From Sneathiella sp. HT1-7 (GTDB taxonomy: Bacteria; Pseudomonadota; Alphaproteobacteria; Sneathiellales; Sneathiellaceae), in assembly GCF_020731145.1 (NCBI RefSeq), contig NZ_JAJFZN010000004.1, forward strand, positions 434,001 to 498,000: DNA of 64,000 bases, read 5' to 3'. Below, piece by piece: positions 54,263 to 62,784 of the stretch. The translations under genes and the position numbers were made by a program. The notes under the pieces are model-generated. The model was not told the origin of the DNA and searched no databases. It saw nothing but the letters and a program-made list of their open reading frames with translations. Numbering within the stretch: position 1 is the first letter of the stretch; each line of letters begins with the position of its first letter.

Positions 54263-55443
54263 TCCCCACCTTCCTTCTCAGGGTTTAGCGTGTAAGGCAA
54301 GCGCGCATTTTCCTCAATATTTTCTTTCGCGGCCGCTTCCCGCTTTCGTTTTAATCCAATTTCCGCAATTTCTAGAAATGCCTCTGAGCGAAACCACATA
54401 CTGTGAAATGCCGGCTCCATACCGACGCCCCGCTCAACCTTATGCTGCCCGGTCGTGCCAAAGTTAACGGCGGCTCTCCCCTGCCTGATCGCCATCTCAA
54501 TCGTCTGGTATATTCCCAGCTCAAAGTGCAGAAAACGTATGTTGCTCGTATGCCCCCAATGCTGGGCAAAAATTGTATCTTCACCTAGAAAACTAAGCTG
54601 CATGGCGATCAGGTCATTTTCTTTATAGGCAAAGACAAGATCAAGCATCTCCGGCATCGTCCGGAAGATCTGTTCGAAATAAGCTTGATTATGCCAGATC
54701 TCTGTTTCATTCCGATGGTAAGTTGCGGCGTATAATACAAAAAAAGGTCCGGCTAGCTCAGCGGTTATATTGTGCCCGGAATATTGCTTGTAAGTAAGCC
54801 TCTCTGCGGCAACCTTTCTCCGCTCTCGGCGAATTTTGGTACGGTGGCGCGAAAGCATAATTGCCAGAAAATCCTCAAAGCTGTCCATACCCTGATTGCG
54901 CCAAACATAGGCGTTGCCTTCGCTCTTCATGAAACCGCCAGATTCAGTTGTGTCCCATTCCGGCGCTGTCATATAGGCGATCTGTACAGATGAGGCACTG
55001 TCTTTTTCCGCTTGTTGCCTGAGCGCCGCCAGAAGGACAAGTCGGGCTTCCTCCTCATCCACGCCAGCACGCACCAACAAGCGCGGCCCGGAAATAGGAG
55101 TCATGGGCACCTCAACCTGAAGCTTCGGATAATAAGGTCCGACAGCCCGATTGTGCGCCATGGCAAGGCCAAGGTCGATACCAAGCTCACCTTCTGAATG
55201 ATCCTTTAGATAGGCCGGCGCTGCGGCAATAATGTCGCTTTTCTGGTCACGCAGTATGATATGCCGAGGATGAAATCCGTTCTCTGGACTAGCAATGCCG
55301 TTTTCTTCCAGCGCGAGCAAGTGACTGTGCCGCACATATGGATTTTCCGAACCGGCACAGCGATCCCAATCATCGGCAGAAATATCCGCGATGGACGTAT
55401 GAACAGAAACAGTTCTTGTACCGATATGGAAGGACGCGTTCAA
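54259..55443 (-). CDS. COG3146 (DUF482) acyltransferase-like protein, GNAT/FemAB related
   Basis: 394 residues. The family signs are the N-terminal WDRCAGSENPYVRHSHLLAL, MLSRHRTKIRRERRKVAAER (in the helical centre), and AQHWGHTSNIRFLHFELGIY then FNFGTTGQHKVERG-like AVNFGTTGQHKVERGVGMEP toward the end. Members are called 'peptidoglycan biosynthesis/recognition' or predicted N-acyltransferases and have two GNAT-like folds. Role unproven; in this operon it could transfer an acyl or aminoacyl group from the carrier. Overlaps both neighbours by four bases. Confidence 0.88.
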   Translation of the reverse strand: MNASFHIGTRTVSVHTSIADISADDWDRCAGSENPYVRHSHLLALEENGIASPENGFHPRHIILRDQKSDIIAAAPAYLKDHSEGELGIDLGLAMAHNRAVGPYYPKLQVEVPMTPISGPRLLVRAGVDEEEARLVLLAALRQQAEKDSASSVQIAYMTAPEWDTTESGGFMKSEGNAYVWRNQGMDSFEDFLAIMLSRHRTKIRRERRKVAAERLTYKQYSGHNITAELAGPFFVLYAATYHRNETEIWHNQAYFEQIFRTMPEMLDLVFAYKENDLIAMQLSFLGEDTIFAQHWGHTSNIRFLHFELGIYQTIEMAIRQGRAAVNFGTTGQHKVERGVGMEPAFHSMWFRSEAFLEIAEIGLKRKREAAAKENIEENARLPYTLNPEKEGGE

Positions 55444-57194
55444 CTGGCCGCCTTTCCTTTGTTGGAACGTTGCCTGATACGCTGACCGCTGGCACGACGT
55501 GGATCACCAACGGCTTCAAGCTTGCCATCCAGATCACAGGAAACCAGACAGATGGACGGCTGTGAAATTCCGCCCGTCTTGCCATGCACCGATTTATGTC
55601 CACGCTCGGAAAGCGCCGTCAAAATTGCATCAGGGATTTCCTCCTCTGCAACAACCTTGCCAGCAAAAGAGAGGTGAGGCTCGGTCGACGCAGGAACGCT
55701 ATGAGTGAATACACGCGGCGATTTCACCGCATCGTTCAGGCTGAGGTCGTGAGCAAGATGATGTGTCAGGGCTTGTGCCATGGCCTGTAGCTGCAAATCC
55801 GCGCCGGGCCCTCCACCGGCGATATGGCGACCAACTGCATCCCGGAAGATAAGTGGATAGGCACTGACTCGGGGTCGTTTCCCAGCCCGAAGGCGCGCCG
55901 GATGTTCCGCGGCGGTATAGCTTTGCGCTCCTCTCGTCGAGATGACAAAGCCGAGTTCTGGCACGACAGGACCGTCGAAAGACGGATCGCTTGGTGTTGA
56001 GGCAAAGATATTGCCCGCGCCGTCGATAACCGCCGCAACAGAGGTATCAAGAGTTATGGCTTTCTCACCCGTATCGGTCGGTGAAACCCGCTTCGGAGTT
56101 GCCACCATCCCTATTTCACCGGCAGCAGGCAATGGGTGGATTGCTTCCTCCATGCTAATCAGCGCGGCTCGATGTGCGGCGTAATCAGGCGAAAGTAATA
56201 TGTCGAACGGCACATCCACAAAATCCGGATCCCCGTAATAAGCTTCCCGATCCACCAGAGCCAACTTCAACGCCTCTATTATTACATGGCACGCGCCAAT
56301 GGATTGAGGCGCTTGGTCGGCAATGCCAGTTGACTCAAGTATTTGCAACGCCTGTGAAAGGGCTGGACCTTGCGTCCAGCTTCCAGGCGTGAAAAGACTG
56401 CCGCCAAAAACACTTGCCTCGGTCGGATAGACAACCGGGGTGTGATGCGCTGCGAGATCCGCATGAGAAAGCCATCCATCATACGCCTTGACATGACGGA
56501 TCATGGCATCAGCGATTTCGCCTTTGTAAAAAGCATCCCGCACGGCTTGCAGCCCGCCTGTGCGCCCTGATGTCAAAGCACCCTTTTTGTCTGCATCTAT
56601 CAGGAGGCGGATTGTATTGGCAAGCTCAGGCAGACGGAAAGTCTGCCCAAGTTCAACCGGAGCATCACCCGGAAGCCAGACACGGGCGTTATCATCACTG
56701 ATGCGTCGGTAGTAACGCTCAAACTGGGTGGAGCAGGAAACGAGATCCTCATGCGCGGGAAATCCACTTGCCGCAAGGCCCTCCGCAGGTGCCGCGAGAT
56801 CGGCAAAGCTCATGGTTCCGAACCGCTCGAGCGCTGTCAGCCAGGCATCTGGCGCCGCAGGAACAACGGTTCTCAAAATACCTTGCGGAATTCGGCCTCG
56901 GTGTTTCTCTTCAAAATAGCCAGGATTAGCACTGGCGGGCCAGCGCCCGGCCCCCTCGATAGAAAAATACCGGTTCTCATTCGCGATATAAACGAGGATA
57001 GGTGCAACACCGCCGAACTGGACCTGCTCCGAATGTAAAACAGTGAGCGCAATGGACGCTGCAACACCAGCGTCAACGGCATTTCCGCCGGCATCCAACA
57101 CATCTGAGGCAATTCCGGCGGCAATATCGTGCCCCACAGAAACAGCGTAACTATTACTAGTAATGGCGTTCTGGATTCCGCTTTGACTACTCAT
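55440..57194 (-). CDS. Gamma-glutamyltransferase-family Ntn hydrolase
   Basis: 584 residues, GGT superfamily. N-terminal AAGIASDVLDAGGNAVDAGV and GGVAPILVY are typical. The self-cleavage/nucleophile site, TTHxSVVD in classic enzymes, reads DTSVAAVID with Thr384 as the likely nucleophile; His is replaced by Val. GGGPGADLQLQAMAQ near residue 470 matches the oxyanion glycines. There is no obvious signal peptide, unlike periplasmic GGT, so it may act in the cytoplasm. First gene of the operon with the COG3146, thioesterase and ligase-carrier genes. It may cleave or transfer an acyl or gamma-glutamyl group in that pathway. Confidence 0.85.
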   Translation of the reverse strand: MSSQSGIQNAITSNSYAVSVGHDIAAGIASDVLDAGGNAVDAGVAASIALTVLHSEQVQFGGVAPILVYIANENRYFSIEGAGRWPASANPGYFEEKHRGRIPQGILRTVVPAAPDAWLTALERFGTMSFADLAAPAEGLAASGFPAHEDLVSCSTQFERYYRRISDDNARVWLPGDAPVELGQTFRLPELANTIRLLIDADKKGALTSGRTGGLQAVRDAFYKGEIADAMIRHVKAYDGWLSHADLAAHHTPVVYPTEASVFGGSLFTPGSWTQGPALSQALQILESTGIADQAPQSIGACHVIIEALKLALVDREAYYGDPDFVDVPFDILLSPDYAAHRAALISMEEAIHPLPAAGEIGMVATPKRVSPTDTGEKAITLDTSVAAVIDGAGNIFASTPSDPSFDGPVVPELGFVISTRGAQSYTAAEHPARLRAGKRPRVSAYPLIFRDAVGRHIAGGGPGADLQLQAMAQALTHHLAHDLSLNDAVKSPRVFTHSVPASTEPHLSFAGKVVAEEEIPDAILTALSERGHKSVHGKTGGISQPSICLVSCDLDGKLEAVGDPRRASGQRIRQRSNKGKAAS

Positions 57195-57365
57195 TCAGAT
57201 TACTGTGGCCATGTTAGCCCGGCCATTCCCGCATTAAAAATCGGACTATGCCACAGATTCCATTAAATTTTTCTTTATTTGTCCACTGTTTTTAAATGAT
57301 TGTGGCGATCTCTCCACACCACGCAAAACGACCTAAACTTGCGTCAATAACATCGTAGAAAGTTG

Positions 57366-57404
57366 TTGCTCACGGGAAAGAGTCAGCCATTTTCCCGTGA
57401 GCAA
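57366..57404. repeat. Perfect 14-bp inverted repeat between operons
   Basis: TTGCTCACGGGAAA and TTTCCCGTGAGCAA are perfectly complementary around an 11-base loop. It lies 30 bases after the CoA-ligase stop and 172 bases upstream of the GGT-like start. It is probably the 3' hairpin of the ligase operon, though no clean T-run follows on the minus strand; it could also be a regulator site. Confidence 0.75.
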
Positions 57405-57433
57405 AACTCACCATCTGATTGTCCGGATAATCT

Positions 57434-59062
57434 CTAGCGCCAAACGTTATCGGCACGGTCGAAACTATTGTCGCGCAAATCACCGTCGCGCATTTTATTC
57501 TTCGCGATTTTACCTGTCGGTGTTCGTGGGAATTCATCAACATAAGAGTAGTAGCGCGGGACTTTAAAATCTGCCAAATGTTGGCCACAATGCGCAATGA
57601 TTTTCTCCGGCGGGCAATCTTCTGCCGTTGCGCCCTCCCGCAGCATAATGCAGACTTTCACCTCTTCGCGGCGCATAGGATCGGGAACGGAAAGAGCCGC
57701 GGCCTCTTCAATTTCATCCATGCCACGCAAGACTGCTTCGACTTCCCGAGCAGATATATTCTCTCCCGCCCGCTTGATCATGTCCTTGATCCGGCCGACG
57801 ATGTAATAGTATCCATTCTCATCCTGCTGAAATATGTCGCCCGTACGGAACCATTTCCCGCGAAAACTTTCTGCATTCGCTTCAGGGCGTTTATAATACC
57901 CCCACAATATAGCCGGACCGGAAACCCATAGTTCGCCGGGCTCTCCTTGCGGGACATCATTGCCTTCTTCATCGACAATACGCACTTCACGAAAGGGCGA
58001 CGGCAATCCACAAGCTTCTGACCCTGCCATATGAGTGGCTTCTGCCGGCAATGAAATACCGCTGCCAATTTCTGTCATGCCGAAAGTATTGCGAGCAACT
58101 AGATTGAAACGCTTTTCTATTTCAATATTCGCATCCCCGCGCCAACCGAAGGCATTGACATATTTCAACTTAATGAGCTTGTCTTTTTCCGACGGCGGGA
58201 ATCTGGCGAGCGCAGGTTCTGGAAAAGCGCAATACTCAATTTCGAAATCAATGAGCCAATCGAAGAAATTCGTCAGGCTCATACGTGAGGCGATATGCGC
58301 TGTCCCGCCCAAGCACATTGTCATCAGGAACTGCCATTGCCCATCCATATAAAAGAATGGAGCCCAAATCAGGGTTTGCTTGATCTGGAATGGCCGCCCC
58401 CTTTGCAACGCAGCGCAATGGGCAAGCAGCACCCAATACTCATGAGTCAGCATACATCCTTTCGGAAAACCGGTTGTACCGGACGTATACTGCAAATTCA
58501 CAAGATCCGTTGACGTGACACGCGACGGTGCCGCGAATTCACTCGGGCCATTATCATGCAGTTCTTGCCAGTTGAGGTGCCCTTCGGGCGTTTCGCCGCG
58601 AACAATTATTCTGTCCCGTGCAAGCAGTGATGGCCAATCTGGCATATTATCCAGACGTTCCAGAAAGCTTGAATCAATAATCATAAACTGTGCATCACTG
58701 TCGGCAAGGACAAAGTGCAGTTCTGCGCCAGTATAAGCAACATTTGTTGGCACCATAACCGCGCCCAGACGCCCAAGAGCAATCCAGCTGATGACAAATT
58801 CCTTTACGTTCGGAAGCATCACGGAAACATGTGTTCCCTTTCGGATACCAAGCGCCAGCAAGCTTCCTGCCAGACGGTCCGCAGATTGGTCAAGACCGCG
58901 ATAGGTAAGTTTTTCTCCGTCATCAAAATAGTCGCCCAATAACTGGTCTCCCAGCGTATTGGCGCGTTCGCGAACAAACGCGCCAAGTGTATCCGGAAAA
59001 TCAATTTCTGCCGCCAGGCGATGGACTTCTGCCATCCCTTTATGTCCATTATCGTAAGTCAT
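57434..59062 (-). CDS. AMP-dependent acyl-CoA ligase, CaiC-like
   Basis: 542 residues. ANL motifs LQYTSGTTGFPKGCMLTHEY, FGMTEIGSG, WFRTGDIFQQDENGYYYIVG and RTPTGKIAKNKMR (Lys of A10) are complete. The sequence is closest in feel to crotonobetaine/carnitine-CoA ligases. It ends an operon with a crotonase (gap 56 bases) and a Pot-type importer, so it probably activates the imported acid to its CoA ester. The exact acid is not shown. Confidence 0.9.
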   Translation of the reverse strand: MTYDNGHKGMAEVHRLAAEIDFPDTLGAFVRERANTLGDQLLGDYFDDGEKLTYRGLDQSADRLAGSLLALGIRKGTHVSVMLPNVKEFVISWIALGRLGAVMVPTNVAYTGAELHFVLADSDAQFMIIDSSFLERLDNMPDWPSLLARDRIIVRGETPEGHLNWQELHDNGPSEFAAPSRVTSTDLVNLQYTSGTTGFPKGCMLTHEYWVLLAHCAALQRGRPFQIKQTLIWAPFFYMDGQWQFLMTMCLGGTAHIASRMSLTNFFDWLIDFEIEYCAFPEPALARFPPSEKDKLIKLKYVNAFGWRGDANIEIEKRFNLVARNTFGMTEIGSGISLPAEATHMAGSEACGLPSPFREVRIVDEEGNDVPQGEPGELWVSGPAILWGYYKRPEANAESFRGKWFRTGDIFQQDENGYYYIVGRIKDMIKRAGENISAREVEAVLRGMDEIEEAAALSVPDPMRREEVKVCIMLREGATAEDCPPEKIIAHCGQHLADFKVPRYYSYVDEFPRTPTGKIAKNKMRDGDLRDNSFDRADNVWR

Positions 59063-59118
59063 CTCGAACCTTTTAATGTTTTCAATCTAATTCGCTGAAA
59101 TTTCCGGATTATCCGATC

Positions 59119-59922
59119 CTACTTTTGCTCTGGCGCATTCGGATCCAGTGGCGTTCCACTCACATTGTCGCCCGTCAGATACGCAGCGCGTTGAAGCCGA
59201 TAGAGGTGGCTCATATATCCATGTGTATCACGTTTGGACATGTCCATACTGCGATAAAAACCTTCCATTTCCACCCGAACGGCGATCGGTGGATAAGACG
59301 CAATTTTCTCGGCAATTTCCATGGCGCGCGGCAACAATTTGTCCTGATCAACAATTTCATTGATCAATCCAAATTTGAGCGCATCTTCAACAGACAAGGG
59401 CTCTCCTTCCAGAACCATGGACATGGCAATAGCAGGAGGCAAATGCCGCCACAATTGTGTCGCTGCACCGGCACCACCCATTCCGTATTTGATTTCCGGC
59501 AACCCAAACCAAGCATTTGGAGAGGCCAAGCGAATATCCATCAAAAGAATTGAATAAATAAATGCCATGCCGAGCGCAGGTCCGTTTAGTGCACCAACAA
59601 TTGGTTTGTATCTGTCGATTGTGCGCATATCACGTTCCCAACCGGGCCGGGTTTGCGCACTCGCATCTGTTGAGCGCTGGAAATGGGCGGTTAAAGTGTC
59701 ATGAAGGGTATCCTGACTCCAGTCATTCTTAATATCATCGCCCCCGCTGAAAGCCTGAGTTCCGGCGCCAGTGAGAACACCTGCATGAATACTGGAATCT
59801 TTGAGAAAGTCCTCCATGTAATCATAGAGCTCCTTATGCATCGGCGGCGTGATCTGGTTGACCTTCCCGTTTTCAAACGTAAAGACGGCCACATTTCCCA
59901 CTTTTTCATATTTTACAGGCAT
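59119..59922 (-). CDS. Enoyl-CoA hydratase/isomerase family (crotonase)
   Basis: 267 residues with the crotonase fold: AFSGGDDIKNDW in the first oxyanion loop, GALNGPALGMAFIYSILLMD in the second, and GLPEIKYGMGGAGAATQLWR afterwards. The usual catalytic Glu of hydratases at LPE is present (FGLPEIKYG); the second Glu is not obvious, so isomerase, hydratase or hydrolase cannot be separated. Works on the CoA ester made by the neighbouring ligase. Confidence 0.9.
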   Translation of the reverse strand: MPVKYEKVGNVAVFTFENGKVNQITPPMHKELYDYMEDFLKDSSIHAGVLTGAGTQAFSGGDDIKNDWSQDTLHDTLTAHFQRSTDASAQTRPGWERDMRTIDRYKPIVGALNGPALGMAFIYSILLMDIRLASPNAWFGLPEIKYGMGGAGAATQLWRHLPPAIAMSMVLEGEPLSVEDALKFGLINEIVDQDKLLPRAMEIAEKIASYPPIAVRVEMEGFYRSMDMSKRDTHGYMSHLYRLQRAAYLTGDNVSGTPLDPNAPEQK

Positions 59923-59961
59923 TTAGTTACTCACTTTTCTGGTTGGTTTTAGTTTTTTTGG

Positions 59962-60765
59962 CTAGTTATTTGAAATATTGACACTTCGCCGACGCAGTAT
60001 TTCCGCCGCGCCCATACCAATTATTGACGCGACGATTAGGATGCTGGAAACCGCTGCAATCGTCGGACGCATTTCCAGTTTCAGGTCAGCCCATATGCGC
60101 ATTGGCAGCGTTTGTTGACCGCTCATCATGAATTCGGCAATGATGAGTTCGTCGAAGGATACAAAGAAGGAAAAGACCGCAGCTGCGACTATTCCCGGCA
60201 AAAGGCTCGGAAAGGCTGCTGAAAAAAAAGCGCGAACCGGTCCGGCACCAAGAACACGTGCGGCACGCTCATATGTCGGATCCAGTTGCCGATGACTCGC
60301 GCCGACAATTAGAAAAACGAACGGGAATGCAATGGTCGCATGGGCAAACGCAAGCGTAATTGCGTTATCTTCAATGCCGAGACGGATCGCAAATATAAAC
60401 ATCCCCAAAGAGATGAATATATGCGGCACAATGATGGGCGATGTAATGAAATAGGTCAGCAGGTTTTTGGATCGCAGAACTTGTCGTTCCAGCACCAGCA
60501 CGGCCAATGTTCCGACCACAGTCGACACGACACAGGCTATCAATCCAACCTTCAGCGACAACAAAGTTGCCTCAACCCATCCGGAATCCCCGAAATAGGT
60601 TTCATACCAAAGCACTCCTAGATTACTCGGCGGAAAGCGCAAGAACGGATTGTTACTAAAGGATATCGGAATGACGATAAATATCGGAAATACGAGATAC
60701 AGAATGACGACAAGGAAATAGCCGGTCAAGAGGAATTTCGACAAATTGAAGGGCTTCTTGTTCAT
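59962..60765 (-). CDS. Pot-type ABC transporter permease (PotC-like)
   Basis: 267 residues, six membrane helices and an EAA loop with AARVLGAGPVRAFFSAAFPS. It is a member of the spermidine/putrescine/2-aminoethylphosphonate group of importers. GGAGGACACGC precedes the ATG, and it overlaps the first permease by four bases. Confidence 0.92.
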   Translation of the reverse strand: MNKKPFNLSKFLLTGYFLVVILYLVFPIFIVIPISFSNNPFLRFPPSNLGVLWYETYFGDSGWVEATLLSLKVGLIACVVSTVVGTLAVLVLERQVLRSKNLLTYFITSPIIVPHIFISLGMFIFAIRLGIEDNAITLAFAHATIAFPFVFLIVGASHRQLDPTYERAARVLGAGPVRAFFSAAFPSLLPGIVAAAVFSFFVSFDELIIAEFMMSGQQTLPMRIWADLKLEMRPTIAAVSSILIVASIIGMGAAEILRRRSVNISNN

Positions 60766-61607
60766 GCGTGTCCTCCGCCAACGAGGCGTCTTATAAGTAT
60801 TTTTGAAAGCCGCTTAATGATGATTACGCATAGGACCGTCCCGATGAGCAGAACGATGGAGATGGCGGCGGCAAAGCCCCAGTTCAACTGTTGGACCTGA
60901 AACTCGATCAGGTTCGCCATCATGATATCCTTTCGCCCCCCAACGAGAGCGGGCGTAATGAAGAAACCCATCGACAGCATGAAGACGATAATGGCTCCGG
61001 TGACAGTGCCGTCTAAGCTCAAGGGAAGGAATACGCGCCGTATGGCCTGCCAGGGTTTTGCTCCCAGAATGCGCGCCGCACGCATAAGGTCCAGGTCAAT
61101 TTCGGTCATCGCGCTGTAGCAGGTAACGATCTGGATCGGCAATAATATCTGCACCATGGCAACATAAACTGCGCCCGTTGTGAAAAGCATCTTCACCGGC
61201 TCATCTGTAAAGCCAAGACCAATCAAGAGAGCGTTGATCATCCCTTCCCGCCCCAAGACGACCATCCAGGCGTAGGAACGAATTAGGACACTCATCCACA
61301 GTGGAATAAATACCAGGAACAGGAAAAATATCTGTTGTTTACGGGGCCGCTGCACGATGAAATAAGAAATCGGATAAGCTATGACGGCACAAATCAAGGC
61401 CACAATAACAGACAGCCTGATTGTACGCCAAAGGACGTCCAGATAGACGTTGCTCCCCAGTAGCTTCGCAAAATGTTTTGTGGTGAATTCCGGGTCATAA
61501 ACACTCGCCCGAAGGATGTCTAACGTTGGAATGAGAAAGAACGCCACCAGCATAAATAATGCCGGCCAAAGCAACCACGTACTCGTAAATTTCTTTTTAG
61601 CGTTCAC
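60762..61607 (-). CDS. Pot-type ABC transporter permease (PotB-like)
   Basis: 281 residues from the GTG at 61607, which has TTTTAGGAGATAGAGAC in front; the longer frame to 61643 would begin inside the stem-loop and has no ribosome site. Six helices and an EAA loop with AARILGAKPWQAIRRVFLPL. It pairs with the PotC-like gene. A perfect 12-bp stem-loop lies between it and the binding-protein gene. Confidence 0.9.
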   Translation of the reverse strand: MNAKKKFTSTWLLWPALFMLVAFFLIPTLDILRASVYDPEFTTKHFAKLLGSNVYLDVLWRTIRLSVIVALICAVIAYPISYFIVQRPRKQQIFFLFLVFIPLWMSVLIRSYAWMVVLGREGMINALLIGLGFTDEPVKMLFTTGAVYVAMVQILLPIQIVTCYSAMTEIDLDLMRAARILGAKPWQAIRRVFLPLSLDGTVTGAIIVFMLSMGFFITPALVGGRKDIMMANLIEFQVQQLNWGFAAAISIVLLIGTVLCVIIIKRLSKILIRRLVGGGHA

Positions 61608-61623
61608 GTCTCTATCTCCTAAA

Positions 61624-61662
61624 ATCGTGTCTGGCAGGTACAAATTTATCGCCAGACACGAT
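61624..61662 (-). promoter_or_regulatory. Intercistronic stem-loop after the Pot-type binding-protein gene
   Basis: ATCGTGTCTGGC and GCCAGACACGAT form a perfect 12-bp stem with a 15-base loop, 15 bases after the binding-protein stop. No T-run follows, so it most likely stabilises the binding-protein mRNA or partly attenuates the permease genes. It is the third such hairpin after a binding-protein gene in this window. Confidence 0.75.
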
Positions 61663-61677
61663 CAATACTATTGAGGT

Positions 61678-62748
61678 CTACTGTAGGAGCCACTCGGTCC
61701 AGCGTTCCTGGATTGCATCGAGATTTTCAGCCCAAAACTCTGCGCTAGCTGAAAACTGTACTTTCTGGTTCGCTGGAAATGTGGGCATGTTCGCTGCCAT
61801 CTTTGGATCCATTCCGTCAAACAGACCCGGCGCCCATCCTGGATAAGGTAGGTGAGTCACATATTCACGCATACGGTCGGCACTTGTTGTCCGGAACTTG
61901 ACGTACTCGGTCGCCTCTTTTAAGTGTTCTGTTCCCTTTGGAATTGCGATGTAGGACTTGTGCATAGCCCCACCGTTCCAAACAATTTCTGCCGGAATGC
62001 CGGACGAAACAAGTGTTGTTATACGGCCGTTATACGATGGGCAAAAGTAAACTTCGCCGTCGGACAGCAATTGAACAGATTGTGCACCGCTGGTCCACCA
62101 AGTGGTAATATGCGGCTTGATTTCATCCAGCTTTGCAAAGGCTCGATCAAGGCCTTCCTCGGTGCTTAGAACCTTATAGATGTCTTCTGCCGGCACGCCA
62201 TCCGCGAGCAAGGCAAATTCCAGATTATCTTCTGCACGTCCGCGTAAAGCACGCGGTCCCGGAAAATTCTCAACATCCCAAAAATCGGCCCAGCTTTCCA
62301 TTTTCTTGCCGTCAGGAAGCTTGTCTGTCCGAACGATCAGAACCTGGGAATATGCTGCATAGGCAACCCCGAATTCTTCGCGCGTGTCTGCGGGAAGTTG
62401 ATTGTCCGGATCTACCAAGCTGTAGTCAATTGCTTCAAACAGCCCCTTCTTAACGCCAAGCGGATAGTCAGAAGCGGAGACTTCCATGGCATCCCAAAGA
62501 ACGTTTCCGGATTTCACCATTGCTTCGAGCTGGGGCATACGCTTTGCTTCAGCCGCAACATGGTTGATTTTTGTGCCTGTGGCTTCGGTATAAGGCCCCC
62601 ACCAAACTTCCTTTGAGACCTTGCCAACAACACCGCCAGAACCACTAAATGTGATTTCCTTGTCCGCGGCGAGCGCCAGATTGGCACTCCCGGCAACAAC
62701 AAGTGTAGCGACCGCTACCTTTGCGAATTGTTTTAGTAATTTTGTCAT
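61678..62748 (-). CDS. Pot-type substrate-binding protein (PotD-like)
   Basis: 356 residues from the ATG at 62748, which has CGGGGAGAGTATGT before it and opens the signal peptide LLKQFAKVAVATLVVAGSAN-LALA; a longer frame to 62784 lacks this. SBP family 1/8 fold with EITFSGSGGVVGKVSKEVWW at the start of the mature protein and a C-terminal EFWAENLDAIQERWTEW. The ligand may be a polyamine-like or quaternary amine compound; the ligase and crotonase suggest an acid. Confidence 0.92.
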   Translation of the reverse strand: MTKLLKQFAKVAVATLVVAGSANLALAADKEITFSGSGGVVGKVSKEVWWGPYTEATGTKINHVAAEAKRMPQLEAMVKSGNVLWDAMEVSASDYPLGVKKGLFEAIDYSLVDPDNQLPADTREEFGVAYAAYSQVLIVRTDKLPDGKKMESWADFWDVENFPGPRALRGRAEDNLEFALLADGVPAEDIYKVLSTEEGLDRAFAKLDEIKPHITTWWTSGAQSVQLLSDGEVYFCPSYNGRITTLVSSGIPAEIVWNGGAMHKSYIAIPKGTEHLKEATEYVKFRTTSADRMREYVTHLPYPGWAPGLFDGMDPKMAANMPTFPANQKVQFSASAEFWAENLDAIQERWTEWLLQ

Positions 62749-62784
62749 ACATACTCTCCCCGAGTTGAATTGTTTAGCAATCAA

